64,000 nt of DNA from assembly GCA_001599355.1 (NCBI GenBank), contig BCGQ01000001.1, positions 995,135 through 1,059,134 on the forward strand. The letters run 5' to 3'. The first letter of the stretch is position 1, and every line of letters begins with the position of its first letter. The notes under the pieces are model-generated. The model did no database searches. It was given only the letters and a program-made list of their open reading frames with translations, and was not told the DNA's origin. The translations under genes were made by a program, and so were the position numbers. Shown one piece after another: positions 39,764-49,418 of the stretch. Source of the stretch: Nakazawaea peltata. Its lineage: Eukaryota > Ascomycota > Pichiomycetes > Alaninales > Pachysolenaceae.

Positions 39764-41473
39764 ATGAGTTTTACAAACGAAAAACCTGATGAAATCTTAA
39801 GACATAGTCACAAGGATGAGTACGATACCTCGGACTCGTCCTCAAGTGTCAATGACTCCTCTCTCTGGAATAGTAGTTATACTACAAAGAGACACTTGAA
39901 AAGTAGACATTTGAACCTTGTTGCCATTGGTGGTTCCATTGGTACTGGTTTATTCGTCACTATCGGTTATGGTATCACCCTGGGTGGTGCTGCTGGTTTA
40001 TTGGTGGCTACTGTCTTTTGGACGGTTATTATTTTAATGTTGACATCTGCAGTAGGTGAAATGGTGGTTGAATATCCATCCCCTGGACCTTTTGTCGAAA
40101 TGGCTGGACGTTGTGTCGATCAACTGTTCGAAGTCAGCTCCGGTTGGAATTTCTTCTTAATGGAGCTGTTGTATGTTCCATTTGAAATTACCGCTGTCAG
40201 TGCCATTCTTCAATACTGGAGAGATGATTTTAGTCCTCTGATTCCAATCAGTATTATTATTGTCATTTACTTATGTGCCAACATCTTCAACGTCAAATAC
40301 TTTGGTGAAAGTGAGTTCTGGTTAAGTCTTGGAAAATTGATCTTGTGTATCGGTTTGATCTTCTACACTATCATTACTATGTGTGGTGGTAACCCAAAAC
40401 ACGATGCTTTTGGTTTCAGTAATTATGAAAATGATCCATTTGGTGCTGGTTACATCACTACTGGCTCCCTCGGTCTTTTCCAAGGTTTCCTTTCTCTGTG
40501 GTTGAGTACTGCTTGTTTCTTCATTGTTGGTCCTGAATATTTAAGTTCGGCCGTCAATGAAGTTGCTTGTACTAAGACCAGGGGGGTTAGATCCGTCATT
40601 GCTTCTGCTTTCAACTCTGTCATTTGGAGATTGGTCTTGTTCTACGTTATCGGTGCCTTGTGTGTCGGTATCTTAGTCTCATACGATGACAAGACTTTGC
40701 TTGCCGCTCAAACTCTGGGTACTTCCAATGCTGCTGCTTCTCCATATGTTATCAGTATGAACAACTTGGGTATCAAAGTTTTACCTGACCTTGTTAACGC
40801 TGCTATTTTGTTGTCTGCGTTAAGTGCTGGTAACTCTTATGTTTACTGTTCTTCTAGACAATTATATGCCTTAGCCAACAGAGGTTACGCTCCTCTGTTC
40901 TTCAAGATCTGTAGCAAACAAGGTATCCCTATTTTCTGTGTCTTGTTTGTCATGTGCTTCGCTGTTTTGTCTTATATGGAATTGAGTTCAGGAGGTGCTT
41001 ACACTCTGTTAACCTACATCACATCTATCTGTACCAAATCCCAAATGATCACCTACTGGAACATGGCTATCGCTTACATTGGCTTCTACAGAGCCACCAA
41101 GGCCCAAGGTATCGATAAGAGTAAATACCATTACAGATCTTGGTTCCAACCTTACAGTATCTGGGTTGTCTTGTTCTTCTTGACTATCACCTGTGGTCTC
41201 CAAGGTTACACCGTCTTCCTTCCAGGTAGATGGTCTGTACCAAACTTTATCTTCTATTATGTCATGATCTTTGTCAACATTGCTATCTTTGTCTTCTGGA
41301 AATTGTTCAAGAGAACTAAATTCCGTTCTCCAATGGAGGTAGACTTGGTCTCTGGGTTACAAGAGGTTGAGGACTACGAATATAACTTCTACAAGAAGTT
41401 AGGTGAAGATGCCTTCGAACATAGAGATGAGGCTGTTCCATTCTACACCAAGTTGTACAGTTGGTTACTTTAG
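39764..41473 (+). CDS. Amino-acid permease of the yeast AAT family, DIP5-like
   Basis: A 569-residue protein. Seen: a hydrophilic N-terminus (1-45) with Ser/Asp stretches and Lys residues, then the family opening LKSRHLNLVAIGGSIGTGLF and about twelve membrane segments. Conserved elements are PGPFVEMAGRCV, VGPEYLSSAVNEVACTKTRGVRS and SAGNSYVYCSSRQLYALANRGYAP. The cytosolic tail of about 50 residues is acidic and aromatic. Known: this family imports amino acids by proton symport at the plasma membrane. The substrate cannot be read; Dip5-like acidic amino acids are a guess. The promoter carries at least six GATAAG/CTTATC sites, in keeping with nitrogen-controlled permeases. Confidence 0.88.
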   Translation: MSFTNEKPDEILRHSHKDEYDTSDSSSSVNDSSLWNSSYTTKRHLKSRHLNLVAIGGSIGTGLFVTIGYGITLGGAAGLLVATVFWTVIILMLTSAVGEMVVEYPSPGPFVEMAGRCVDQLFEVSSGWNFFLMELLYVPFEITAVSAILQYWRDDFSPLIPISIIIVIYLCANIFNVKYFGESEFWLSLGKLILCIGLIFYTIITMCGGNPKHDAFGFSNYENDPFGAGYITTGSLGLFQGFLSLWLSTACFFIVGPEYLSSAVNEVACTKTRGVRSVIASAFNSVIWRLVLFYVIGALCVGILVSYDDKTLLAAQTLGTSNAAASPYVISMNNLGIKVLPDLVNAAILLSALSAGNSYVYCSSRQLYALANRGYAPLFFKICSKQGIPIFCVLFVMCFAVLSYMELSSGGAYTLLTYITSICTKSQMITYWNMAIAYIGFYRATKAQGIDKSKYHYRSWFQPYSIWVVLFFLTITCGLQGYTVFLPGRWSVPNFIFYYVMIFVNIAIFVFWKLFKRTKFRSPMEVDLVSGLQEVEDYEYNFYKKLGEDAFEHRDEAVPFYTKLYSWLL

Positions 41474-41654
41474 TTTCGTTATTTGTGTTTTCATCATACA
41501 ATTATATATAGGTTAGGAGTTCAAGTTAATGTATTTATTTTGAAATTATCACCGGTGTAGTCAGTTTTGAAGAAAGAGAAAGTATTAAATTAAATGTAAC
41601 TCATAATCAATATTATAGAAAGTGAATAAAAACATATAAACAACTCGAGTGGAT

Positions 41655-43202
41655 TTACTCCTTGGTGATGGAGTCTTCTTGTTCCTCAGACTCGGTGGAA
41701 GAAGCATCATGCTTCAAACCAAATTGACCAGTCCAGCCGTTAGATCTCAAGTAAGCCTCAAACTTGACATCCTCCATCATCAAGTCATCTTCCTTCAAAT
41801 GTGGGATGGTAAAGTAAGCCAAGATGACACCCAACAGACCCAACAAAGCGGCAATGATGAAAGTCCATCTCTTACCCAAGTTGTTTTGGATTGGGGTGAA
41901 CAGCTGAGTACCAAGAACGGCACCAGTCTTACCCAACAGCAGGGAAATACCGTACATAGTACCTCTAACTGGGGTAGCATAAGATTCGGAAGAGGTCAAA
42001 CCCATACAGTTACCTGGACCAAAGTTACCGAAACCGTTGAAGATACCGTAGAAGATGACGAACAATGGGACAATCTTGGTAATCTTGTCATAAGCACAAC
42101 CAATGATCAAACCAATGACCAAGTAACCACTGTATCCAATCATCAAAGAGTATTTTCTACCAAGCTTATCGACGAAAAGAGCACCGAGCAAGACACCTGG
42201 GATAGAAATGATACCCAATAACAAGGTCCATTCAGCAACCTTCTCCAAATCCTTCGTGTCACTCAAAACACTAGAAATAATGGTAGAAGAGAAGATACCG
42301 TTAGGGAAGGTGACAAAGTCATAGATGAACCAACAACCACAGGTACCCAACATACGACGCCAGTAGTACTTGAAGACCAAACCGTATGGTACATTTCTCT
42401 TAATGGCAGATTTCTCGTAAAGAATAGAAGTGGCCATCTTATATCTAAAGTAGAAAATGGAAAGAGGCCATACAATACCAACACCGAAACAAACTCTCCA
42501 AACGGTCTCCAAGTGCTCGTGACCAGCAGCCAGGTAGACAATTAAGAAGACAATTAACAGGAATGGACCTCCCAAAGACAATGGAAGGTTGGTAACAAGG
42601 GCGAAAACACCACCTCTTCTCTTGGTCAGCTCATTCAGAGCCTCGGACAGCAGGGTAGAACAAGCTGGATATTCACCACCAACACCGAAACCAATTAAAC
42701 CTCTGGAAACGATCAACATCCAGAACATACCAAGAACAGTAGTACCGTGCAGCAGAGTACACAAGATACCACCAAGAATGATCATAAAAGTAGTAGTAAT
42801 AATAGCCCATTTTCTTCCCAAGTAGTCACACGACAAACCGGTGATGACTTGACCAATAATTTCACCAACCAACAAAGAGTTAGAAAGTCTGGTCTTCAAA
42901 GATGAGGTGTAAATAGTAGGATACTCGGCACCAAAGACAGAGTTCATCATGGTCATAACGTTATTTTGGTAACCATCACTGATCAAAGCAACACCAGAAC
43001 AGATAATAGTGAAAATATCGGAGAGCGACTTCTTCTTCTTGAAACGGTCGGCTCTTAAATCGGCATCATATTTGATAGTTCCGTTTGGGTTTTGGTTCCA
43101 TTCTTCAGATCCAGTAGAAGAATTGGTCTCAGCAATTTGCTGGGCCTTGTCATATTGAGTAACCTCAATCTCGGCAGCTTTTTTCTCAACTTGTTCGCTC
43201 AT
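41655..43202 (-). CDS. GIT1: MFS transporter of the GIT1/PHO84 family (glycerophosphodiester or phosphate)
   Basis: A 515-residue protein, near S. cerevisiae Git1 (518). Seen: a charged N-terminus of about 60 residues, then twelve hydrophobic segments with major-facilitator motifs: SDGYQNNVMTMM in TM1, the loop motif DYLGRKWAI between TM2 and TM3, GFGVGGEYPACS in TM4, and VDKLGRKYSLMIGYSGY in the second half. The tail is acidic and Ser/Glu-rich. Known: Git1 takes up glycerophosphoinositol, glycerophosphocholine and phosphate, and related proteins serve phosphate scavenging. Substrate choice here is open. A minus-strand TATATAAA box lies at 43378-43385; a CACGTG (44028-44033) is far upstream. 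Confidence 0.85.
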   Translation of the reverse strand: MSEQVEKKAAEIEVTQYDKAQQIAETNSSTGSEEWNQNPNGTIKYDADLRADRFKKKKSLSDIFTIICSGVALISDGYQNNVMTMMNSVFGAEYPTIYTSSLKTRLSNSLLVGEIIGQVITGLSCDYLGRKWAIITTTFMIILGGILCTLLHGTTVLGMFWMLIVSRGLIGFGVGGEYPACSTLLSEALNELTKRRGGVFALVTNLPLSLGGPFLLIVFLIVYLAAGHEHLETVWRVCFGVGIVWPLSIFYFRYKMATSILYEKSAIKRNVPYGLVFKYYWRRMLGTCGCWFIYDFVTFPNGIFSSTIISSVLSDTKDLEKVAEWTLLLGIISIPGVLLGALFVDKLGRKYSLMIGYSGYLVIGLIIGCAYDKITKIVPLFVIFYGIFNGFGNFGPGNCMGLTSSESYATPVRGTMYGISLLLGKTGAVLGTQLFTPIQNNLGKRWTFIIAALLGLLGVILAYFTIPHLKEDDLMMEDVKFEAYLRSNGWTGQFGLKHDASSTESEEQEDSITKE

Positions 43203-44413
43203 CTCTCTGAAATTCCGTCTTTGAGGGGTAACAAGAAAAAAAGTAATTCCTAGTCAAGAGCAATTGCGCTAGCTAATTAACAATTAAAGTTTGACTTTAA
43301 GTTCCGGGGTTGAGGAAAGGAATTGCTTTGTTTGTTAAGCGAATTATTTGATCATTAACGCGCGGGGACATAAGGAGTTTATATATCATTTTAAGATGAG
43401 AGGGAATCAGCATCTAATTTTTCAAAGACTCGCGGCAGAACTTGCATGAGAAGAGTAACTCGTAACAATAACCTCTTATTCGGCCAGCTAATTCAAGATG
43501 CAGAACTTTTATAATTAAATTGCACACATGGATTATTTAGCAAGCCTCACTAGTTTAGCTTAAAGCTTGTTTTTTTGTGTTATCTATGTGAAAAAAATAC
43601 AGAAAAGCTTCCTCGTGTTCTACGATGTTCTACCAAAACGTGCGTGAAAAGTTTAAACCCGTGTTAAAACGGCACGACTCAGTAAATTTTCCGTAAGACA
43701 AAATGTAAATTAGTGAACCTTAGCTAAAGCTTGAAAAATCGGTTTTAGGACTGCCGATATCTTCTGATATTTGATTATCTGATCTCGAGCTAAAAGCTGG
43801 TGGTTATAGTTATAGCATGTAGTTTTGTTTGGGGGGTTTAGGTCATTACTTTAGCTGTATCCCCTCACCTTGTATATGAACAATTTCACACTAATTAAAA
43901 CTGGATTCTGCTCAAACCCTCTAGCTTTTAAACTGCACACGCTCTTAAGTTACGTAGGCTTGTGTCTCGTTATAGCGGAGAGCGGTACAACAGATCTTTT
44001 GCTTTCTTTTTCGCGCCGTTTTGATTGCACGTGCCTCAGAACAGTAAACCACTCTTACGATTATTGCAAAATAGGTTAAATTAAAAGGACCCATGGGTGA
44101 TCCCATTCACCAAGGCTTCAAACGGAGATATCATGGTTAAGTAATAACAATAGCCATATAACAACACCCTGGAAAATAATCCATGCTTTTTATCTAACTA
44201 CTTGCGATGGCAGCAACAAAAAATTTGAAGTTTCTGCAATGCGGGCATCTCTCTTGGCTTTATCCCCATTTTGCTCTTTTAAGCTTTTTTTTTTTTTGAT
44301 TTTCTTTCCCCTCGCAGACTATTGCGTGCCTGGCTCGTCTAAGTAATAACTTTCCTGGCACCTTAAATAACCGGTGCTGAACCCAGCCGTGGCCCAGTAG
44401 TAAAAAAAAAGTA
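43203..44413 (-). promoter_or_regulatory. GIT1-like promoter region
   Basis: No gene in about 1.2 kb. A TATATAAA box (minus, 43378-43385) lies about 175 bp before the GIT1-like ATG. CACGTG, the Pho4/Cbf1-type core, is at 44028-44033, some 830 bp upstream. ACCCATGGGT is a 10-bp palindrome near 44090-44099. Confidence 0.35.
44402..44410 (-). terminator. Pol III terminator (T9) for the tRNA pair
   Basis: Nine T residues on the transcribed strand, 4 nt after the tRNA-Gly end. There is no run of four T in the 18-nt spacer between the two tRNAs. Confidence 0.8.
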
Positions 44414-44484
44414 TGCGCAAACCCGGAATCGAACCGGGGGCCCAACGATGGCAACGTTGGATTTTACCACTAAACCATTTGCGC
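44414..44484 (-). tRNA. tRNA-Gly (anticodon GCC)
   Basis: 71 nt. The acceptor arms GCGCAAA/TTTGCGC pair perfectly, with discriminator A at 44414. The A-box-like TGGTTTAGTGG and B box GGTTCGATTCC are present. The anticodon loop reads TTGCCAT, giving GCC. A nine-T run follows immediately on the transcribed strand (44410-44402). No intron. Confidence 0.95.
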
Positions 44485-44502
44485 TTGAAATTATCGCGAT
44501 GG

Positions 44503-44584
44503 TGGTTGCAAGGAGATTCGAACTCCTGCCTCTTACGAGACTCGATCTTGAGTCGAGCGCCTTAGACCGCTCGGCCATACAACC
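44503..44584 (-). tRNA. tRNA-Leu (anticodon CAA, reads UUG), no intron
   Basis: 82 nt, class II with a long variable arm. The acceptor stem is GGTTGTA/TGCAACC with one G-U pair, and the discriminator is A. The A box is TGGCCGAGCGG and the B box GTTCGAATC. The anticodon stem CTCGA/TCGAG encloses loop CTCAAGA (CAA). S. cerevisiae tRNA-Leu(CAA) has an intron; none is seen here. It lies 18 nt upstream of the tRNA-Gly on the same strand. Confidence 0.93.
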
Positions 44585-45376
44585 TTTTATTAAGGGGGTT
44601 AGCGATGAAGTAGGGTCACCATTAGAATGCTTTTTACAGTCGAGAAGTACGCGCTGGGGAGAGTCAAGAGAGCTCCAGATCATTGTTTTACGCCAATGGC
44701 CCCTGAATACTTAAGATCAGTAGCTTTCCTCCCAATTTTCTTACTTTTCCATCCTCAATTTACACTGCTCGCTAATTATCACCCCTTTTATGAATTTGTG
44801 TTCATTTCGGGAATCACGCGCAAAAAAATTATGAGTAGTAATTTGTTAGGAGTAAAATGTTAGGAGTAAAAATGAGTTATATAGCATTAAATTAAAGGAG
44901 AGGAAGTAAGAGACGAAGTGCAAATGGAATTAGAATTTTAAACTCTTCTCACTTGAATCAATTCCAAAATATATTCACTTACAACAGGGTCAGTATATTC
45001 CATCCCTATCTTCCTTTAAGAGCCACCTAATGCCTTTCTTCCACAGTAAAATATCAATAATACTCAGCAATATAACAATCTCAATCTTAACCTACACCAA
45101 CCCTCGGATTACTCTACTAGATCACCCGATAACCTTATTCACTTGTCGGAGTTTCCTATCACAGAAAACTATCCTTTTCCTTCCCAACGCTACTCCCGTT
45201 CTTTCTGCCCCACACTAAATCTCTTATCGAGACGCTTTATTCCCGATTAGGAAGATGCCGATAAGAAAAATCCTCGATTCCGCTTTGGGATAGCTGCCGG
45301 TCGGGTGTTACTTTGGGGGCCATATATATATTGGAATTACTGCTCTTGTTGAATTATCGATCGTCCAGGACATAAG
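44585..45376 (+). promoter_or_regulatory. Promoter region of the CYB2-like gene
   Basis: TATATATA at 45323-45330 stands about 50 bp before the ATG. CTTATC (45223-45228) and GATAAG (45260-45265) flank the upstream part. The rest of the 792 bp shows no gene. Confidence 0.45.
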
Positions 45377-47035
45377 ATGCTCAAAAGAAGATCATTGTTG
45401 ACATTATGGAGGAATTCAGGCTTGAATTCCTCATTTACCAAGCATGGAGCTAAGTCTTTGGCTACAGCAGCCAAGAGATTGAACTATGGGCAGCTGAGCC
45501 CAAAACAACTGAGAAGAATTGGATTATCAATTCTGATTTTGGCCTCAGTTCTGGTTAGTTTGAGTTCAGAGGTCAATTTGGATACTCTGAATGTGTTCAC
45601 TCCAGAGGAAGTTGCAGAGCATAACAAATACGATGACTTCTGGATTATCATTAATAGTAAGGTTTACGATATTACCGAGTTTATTCAAACACAGGTGGGA
45701 AGTGGTAATATTTTGATGAAGTATCTGGGCAAAGATGTCTCAATTCTGTTCAAGGATGTCAAAGGTCTGGAGAAACTTGTTGCTACAATGGGTAAGGGAA
45801 AAGTGGTAGGTGTTGTACTTGATTCTGATCCAGATGACACCCTTGACCCATTGACCGAGGATGATATTTTGAAATTGAACAAAATCGTGGCCAAGCCTCC
45901 ACTTGAACAAATGTTCAGTGTCTTCGACTTTGAGTACGTTGCCAAGGAGATCTTGCCTTCAGTTTCCTACGGTTACTATAGTACTGGAGCCAATGATGAG
46001 TTCACTTTAAGAGAGAACCATTATGCTTACAACAGAGTCTATTTCAAGCCTAGAGTATTGACCGACACCAAAGATATCAATTTGAAGACAGAAATGCTCG
46101 GCTGTAAATCAGAAGCCCCTATTTATATTACTGCCTTTGCCGGATCCAAGGTACTGCATCCATTGGGTGAGATCAATTTACGTAACCTGGCTCATAGAGA
46201 GGGTATCATGGAGATGATTCCTCTTCAATGCTCAATTCCATTCAATAAATTTATGGAGGGAGCTCAACTGGAGAATTACTGGCATCAATTGCACTTCTAC
46301 TCTCAAAATGATATCGATAACTCAATTAAGCATTTCAAGAGATTTGAGGCCAATCCTAAAATTAAGGCTGTATTTGTGAACGCAGATATTGCAGCTTTGG
46401 GATTCAGAGAGAAAGACGCAAAGATCAGAATTGAGAACGACCCTCATGGTAATATGAAAGAGTTCACCGACAACGAGGTCCCAAGACCAACGGTCACCTG
46501 GGAGGATATTAAGAGATTCCAAACCGAGACCAAGTTGCCAGTATGTTTGAAAGGAGTTCAAAATCTGGAGGATGTTGTCAAGGCCGCAGAAATGGGTATT
46601 AAGGCAGTTGTCATCTCGAATCATGGAGGTCGTCAATTGGACTTCTCTCAACCTACTCTCGAAGTATTAGCCGAATCCAAACTGTTATTAAAAGAGAAGA
46701 ATTTGGATGACAAAATCGATTTGTTCATCGATGGTGGTATAAAGAGAGGCTCTGACATAATTAAACTGTTATGTCTCGGTGCTAAAGGAGTCGGATTAGG
46801 AAGACCATTCCTCTACGGTATGGCAAGTTACGGAGAAGAAGGAGTAGTCAGAACTATCCAAATCTTGAAGCAGGAAATGGAGAGAGATATGAAGTTACTT
46901 GGTTGTAATGACGTCAACGAGTTGAATGAGAAATATGTCGATGTGTCAGGATTGAAATACAGAAGCAACGGAAGTGACGACAGATTATACAATTCTCTTT
47001 ATATGCCGGTTTACACTCCTAAATTCCAAAAATAG
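45377..47035 (+). CDS. Flavocytochrome b2 (L-lactate dehydrogenase, CYB2) paralogue lacking the haem-ligand histidines
   Basis: A 552-residue protein (S. cerevisiae Cyb2: 584). Seen: a basic mitochondrial presequence (1-50) with a stop-transfer hydrophobic segment IGLSILILASVLVSL, as in Cyb2 sorting to the intermembrane space. A cytochrome b5-like domain follows (about 75-155, FTPEEVAEHNKYDDFWIIIN), but the haem-binding HPGG is replaced by QVGSG and the second ligand His (FxxxHxP) is absent (FKDVKGLE). The FMN domain (about 190-540) keeps YYSTGANDE, ALGFREKD, LKGVQ, SNHGGRQLDFS and FIDGG. The QLY motif is QLH, so the active-site Tyr is His by my alignment. Known: Cyb2 passes electrons from lactate via FMN and haem to cytochrome c. 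Here direct haem transfer seems lost; the function is unknown. Confidence 0.85.
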   Translation: MLKRRSLLTLWRNSGLNSSFTKHGAKSLATAAKRLNYGQLSPKQLRRIGLSILILASVLVSLSSEVNLDTLNVFTPEEVAEHNKYDDFWIIINSKVYDITEFIQTQVGSGNILMKYLGKDVSILFKDVKGLEKLVATMGKGKVVGVVLDSDPDDTLDPLTEDDILKLNKIVAKPPLEQMFSVFDFEYVAKEILPSVSYGYYSTGANDEFTLRENHYAYNRVYFKPRVLTDTKDINLKTEMLGCKSEAPIYITAFAGSKVLHPLGEINLRNLAHREGIMEMIPLQCSIPFNKFMEGAQLENYWHQLHFYSQNDIDNSIKHFKRFEANPKIKAVFVNADIAALGFREKDAKIRIENDPHGNMKEFTDNEVPRPTVTWEDIKRFQTETKLPVCLKGVQNLEDVVKAAEMGIKAVVISNHGGRQLDFSQPTLEVLAESKLLLKEKNLDDKIDLFIDGGIKRGSDIIKLLCLGAKGVGLGRPFLYGMASYGEEGVVRTIQILKQEMERDMKLLGCNDVNELNEKYVDVSGLKYRSNGSDDRLYNSLYMPVYTPKFQK

Positions 47036-47392
47036 ATCTAATAAATTTGCCCTTATTCGAAGTATGTAGACTTATAGAGCTATTCGGCCCGCCATGACAC
47101 GTCCGGATCTCCAAAACCAGTGGAAGTGTTAGTGATATTTGCCCCATGTAAAAGGGCAAATATTGGAGAGACAGCTGCGTCAACCTGCCAAAAGCAATAC
47201 AAAAAAGGGCAAAATTGGGTCCCCGTCAAAAAATAGGAAAAAAAAAGAAAGAAAAAGAAAAAAAAAAGGCAGGTCCAACTTCAAAGGGCGACTAACAAGT
47301 TGACAACAAGCAATCCGAAGTTAAAACGGAGGATATTTGAGTGAAACGAATAGCTGAAAGGCGATATTGAGGGACCCAAACGACTCATATCG
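47036..47392. promoter_or_regulatory. Spacer with TTTGCCC/GGGCAAA elements and a hairpin; PDP3 promoter
   Basis: TTTGCCC lies at 47046-47052. A perfect 10-bp inverted repeat ATATTTGCCC (47135-47144) / GGGCAAATAT (47154-47163) has a 9-nt loop. GGGCAAA recurs at 47208. A purine-only A-rich tract follows near 47222-47268. Confidence 0.45.
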
Positions 47393-48364
47393 ATGATAAA
47401 AGAAAGAAACATGTTCAAACCGGGGGATCTTGTGTTAGCAAAGGTGCCTAGTTATAGCAAATGGCCGGCGGTAGTGGTACCGGAACGATTGGTGCCTCTG
47501 GATGTGATGAAACTGAGGAAAAACAAGAAGGAGTCATGTGTTTTTTTCTTTGGGAATGATCCTAGTTTCTTTTGGGGGGATTCTAAAAGTATAACGCCGT
47601 TGAGTGTTGCGGAATGTCGCCAGCATGCAAAGAAACTGAAAGGGTTGGTGAAGAAACTGTATCAACATGTTTTGGAGTTCAAAGGGAACTTCTTAGAGGT
47701 GTTAGGGGATGAATATCTTGATGAGGATGATGCTGAGGAAGACCTGGAAGAAGAAGAACAAGAAGACCTGGAGGAAGTGGTGAAACAAGAAACTCCACAG
47801 CGTCGAACTAGAAGGGCGGTAAGTGATGAAGAAGAGGAAAATACAACGAAAGATGAATATGAGGATCACAAAACAGAGGAAACTGAAAAGCAAATACCAA
47901 AAGAATCGACTCCATTCAATGGCATCTGGAGTGAAGAAGAGAAACACAAGCATTTCTGGTATATCAGAACCAAGCTCCAGCGAGGATTGATTAGCCGTAA
48001 AGATTACCCCAGCGAGGAAGAGTTATACATTGCATCGAACGTATTAGCCAAATTGGAAGCGTTAGACCACGAGGAAGTTGTGGATTTGCATGTGTTGAAG
48101 ACTACTAAATTGCATAAAGTGTTGAAGGCGATTCTGAAAATCGATAAATTGGAAAGGCGGGAAGATTATAAATTCCATAAGAGGTGTAGAATCTTGTTGG
48201 ATAGATGGTCACCATATGTGTCTATTATCAAGAGTGAAAAGATCGGGAATAGTCCTTCTCTGTCAGCTAGTTCTGAGCCTGCTCTTGTTAGGGCGGTGAC
48301 ACCAGATTTGAAACCCAATGGATCGACAGCCGTTCCTAGTCCTCTTAGTGCTACGGCAACATAA
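47393..48364 (+). CDS. PDP3: PWWP-domain protein PDP3 (NuA3b histone acetyltransferase subunit)
   Basis: A 323-residue protein (S. cerevisiae Pdp3: 304). Translation may start at M1 (MIKERN) or M7 (MFKPGDLVLAK); the second fits the family start. Seen: a PWWP domain (about 8-100) with GDLVLAKVPSYSKWPAVVVP and the acidic-aromatic FFGNDPSFFWG; an acidic linker; a basic patch QRRTRRA; and a C-terminal helical domain of the TFIIS-N/LEDGF type (about 180-280), with LQRGLISRKDYPSEEE and TTKLHKVLKAILKI. Both blocks match yeast Pdp3. Known: the PWWP reads H3K36me3 and brings the NuA3b acetyltransferase to transcribed genes. Confidence 0.88.
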   Translation: MIKERNMFKPGDLVLAKVPSYSKWPAVVVPERLVPLDVMKLRKNKKESCVFFFGNDPSFFWGDSKSITPLSVAECRQHAKKLKGLVKKLYQHVLEFKGNFLEVLGDEYLDEDDAEEDLEEEEQEDLEEVVKQETPQRRTRRAVSDEEEENTTKDEYEDHKTEETEKQIPKESTPFNGIWSEEEKHKHFWYIRTKLQRGLISRKDYPSEEELYIASNVLAKLEALDHEEVVDLHVLKTTKLHKVLKAILKIDKLERREDYKFHKRCRILLDRWSPYVSIIKSEKIGNSPSLSASSEPALVRAVTPDLKPNGSTAVPSPLSATAT

Positions 48365-49418
48365 CAAGATCAAATTGGGATCTTTTATTTGAGCTCACAA
48401 GTCATATAGTATTTAAAATTAGAAGCTGTATTAATATTGAATTATTTAAGATATCTATGTAGAGTGGTTAAGATACATGTAGAGGGATTAAGATAACCGA
48501 TGTAGAGTGTTGATTACGTCATAACAATAGTCGACGGTCCTTCGAACGAGCAAATTACTTGCATTTAAGCTACATTTAAGCTACATTTAAGCTTTTGCAG
48601 TACATCTCCATCACTGTTGTTATCTATTTAATAAGGGAAGTTCGATCAGAATCTGCAAGCTAATTGGATGGTTGCGCTGCGCCTTTATGAGGGGAGGTGC
48701 TGCGCCTAAGAAAAGTAATTATTGGGGGGTAAAGGGGGTATAAAGGGGTGACGGGGAGGGGGCAACCACAATGTAGCTGGGGGTGGGGGGAATGGATGAG
48801 AAGAACAGATGAGGGGAGTAGAATAATTACAGATATCTAAACGAATCTGCGAGGCTATGCCAACTAAGATTACAATTCTATACGAACTACCGTTATCTAA
48901 CGGTTCAAATCAGATCTATTGTTCTAAGCCTAATCTCGAGGGCTCTCTTCTCCGGATCACATGCTGTGCGCGTGCCCTTTTAGTTAATTAGGGGCAGATT
49001 GTGAGTGAGAGCGAGGGGGTAGTTAGGGTAGTGAGGTAGTGAAGAGAGAGAGGTCCAGACGACCCTCACCTGAGTAAGATCTTCACCTGAGAATGGACCT
49101 CAGAACTTTATTGAAATTCATACCCAAGACCACCTCTCATGTTTATTCATCCCCTTAGTCTCACTTACTTTCCCTTCCTTCCCTTTCCTTTCCTTTCCTT
49201 TCCTTCCCTTTCCTTTCCTTCCTCCCTTTCTTTCCCCAATCTGCCCTTTTTCCCATCGGCCAGGGCAAATCAAAAATCACTCAACTTTGAGCAAATAGAA
49301 ATTTTATTCTGTTTCCTCCCCAATTATTAATCATAATCTACTCCACAACCAGTTCACCTAATATATATAAGACGGTGCGTTGCTAGGCTGATCCATCAAG
49401 GAGTTCCTTCTATACATC
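48365..49418 (+). promoter_or_regulatory. Spacer with G-quadruplex candidate and 70-nt pyrimidine tract before the RING gene
   Basis: Five G-runs (G6, G5, G4, G4, G5) lie at 48724-48762 and further runs at 48780-48790. A pure C/T stretch of 70 nt spans 49168-49237, in the presumed promoter. CTGCCCTTT and GGGCAAAT follow at about 49241 and 49263. No gene is seen in about 1 kb. Confidence 0.5.

Noticed and set aside
41649-42221. 190-codon open frame antisense to the GIT1-like gene
   Set aside because: It is a shadow of the transporter coding sequence on the other strand.
44028-44033. CACGTG as a Pho4 site controlling the GIT1-like gene
   Set aside because: It lies about 830 bp from the start, is single, and is nearer the tRNA genes. 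Too weak to claim phosphate control.
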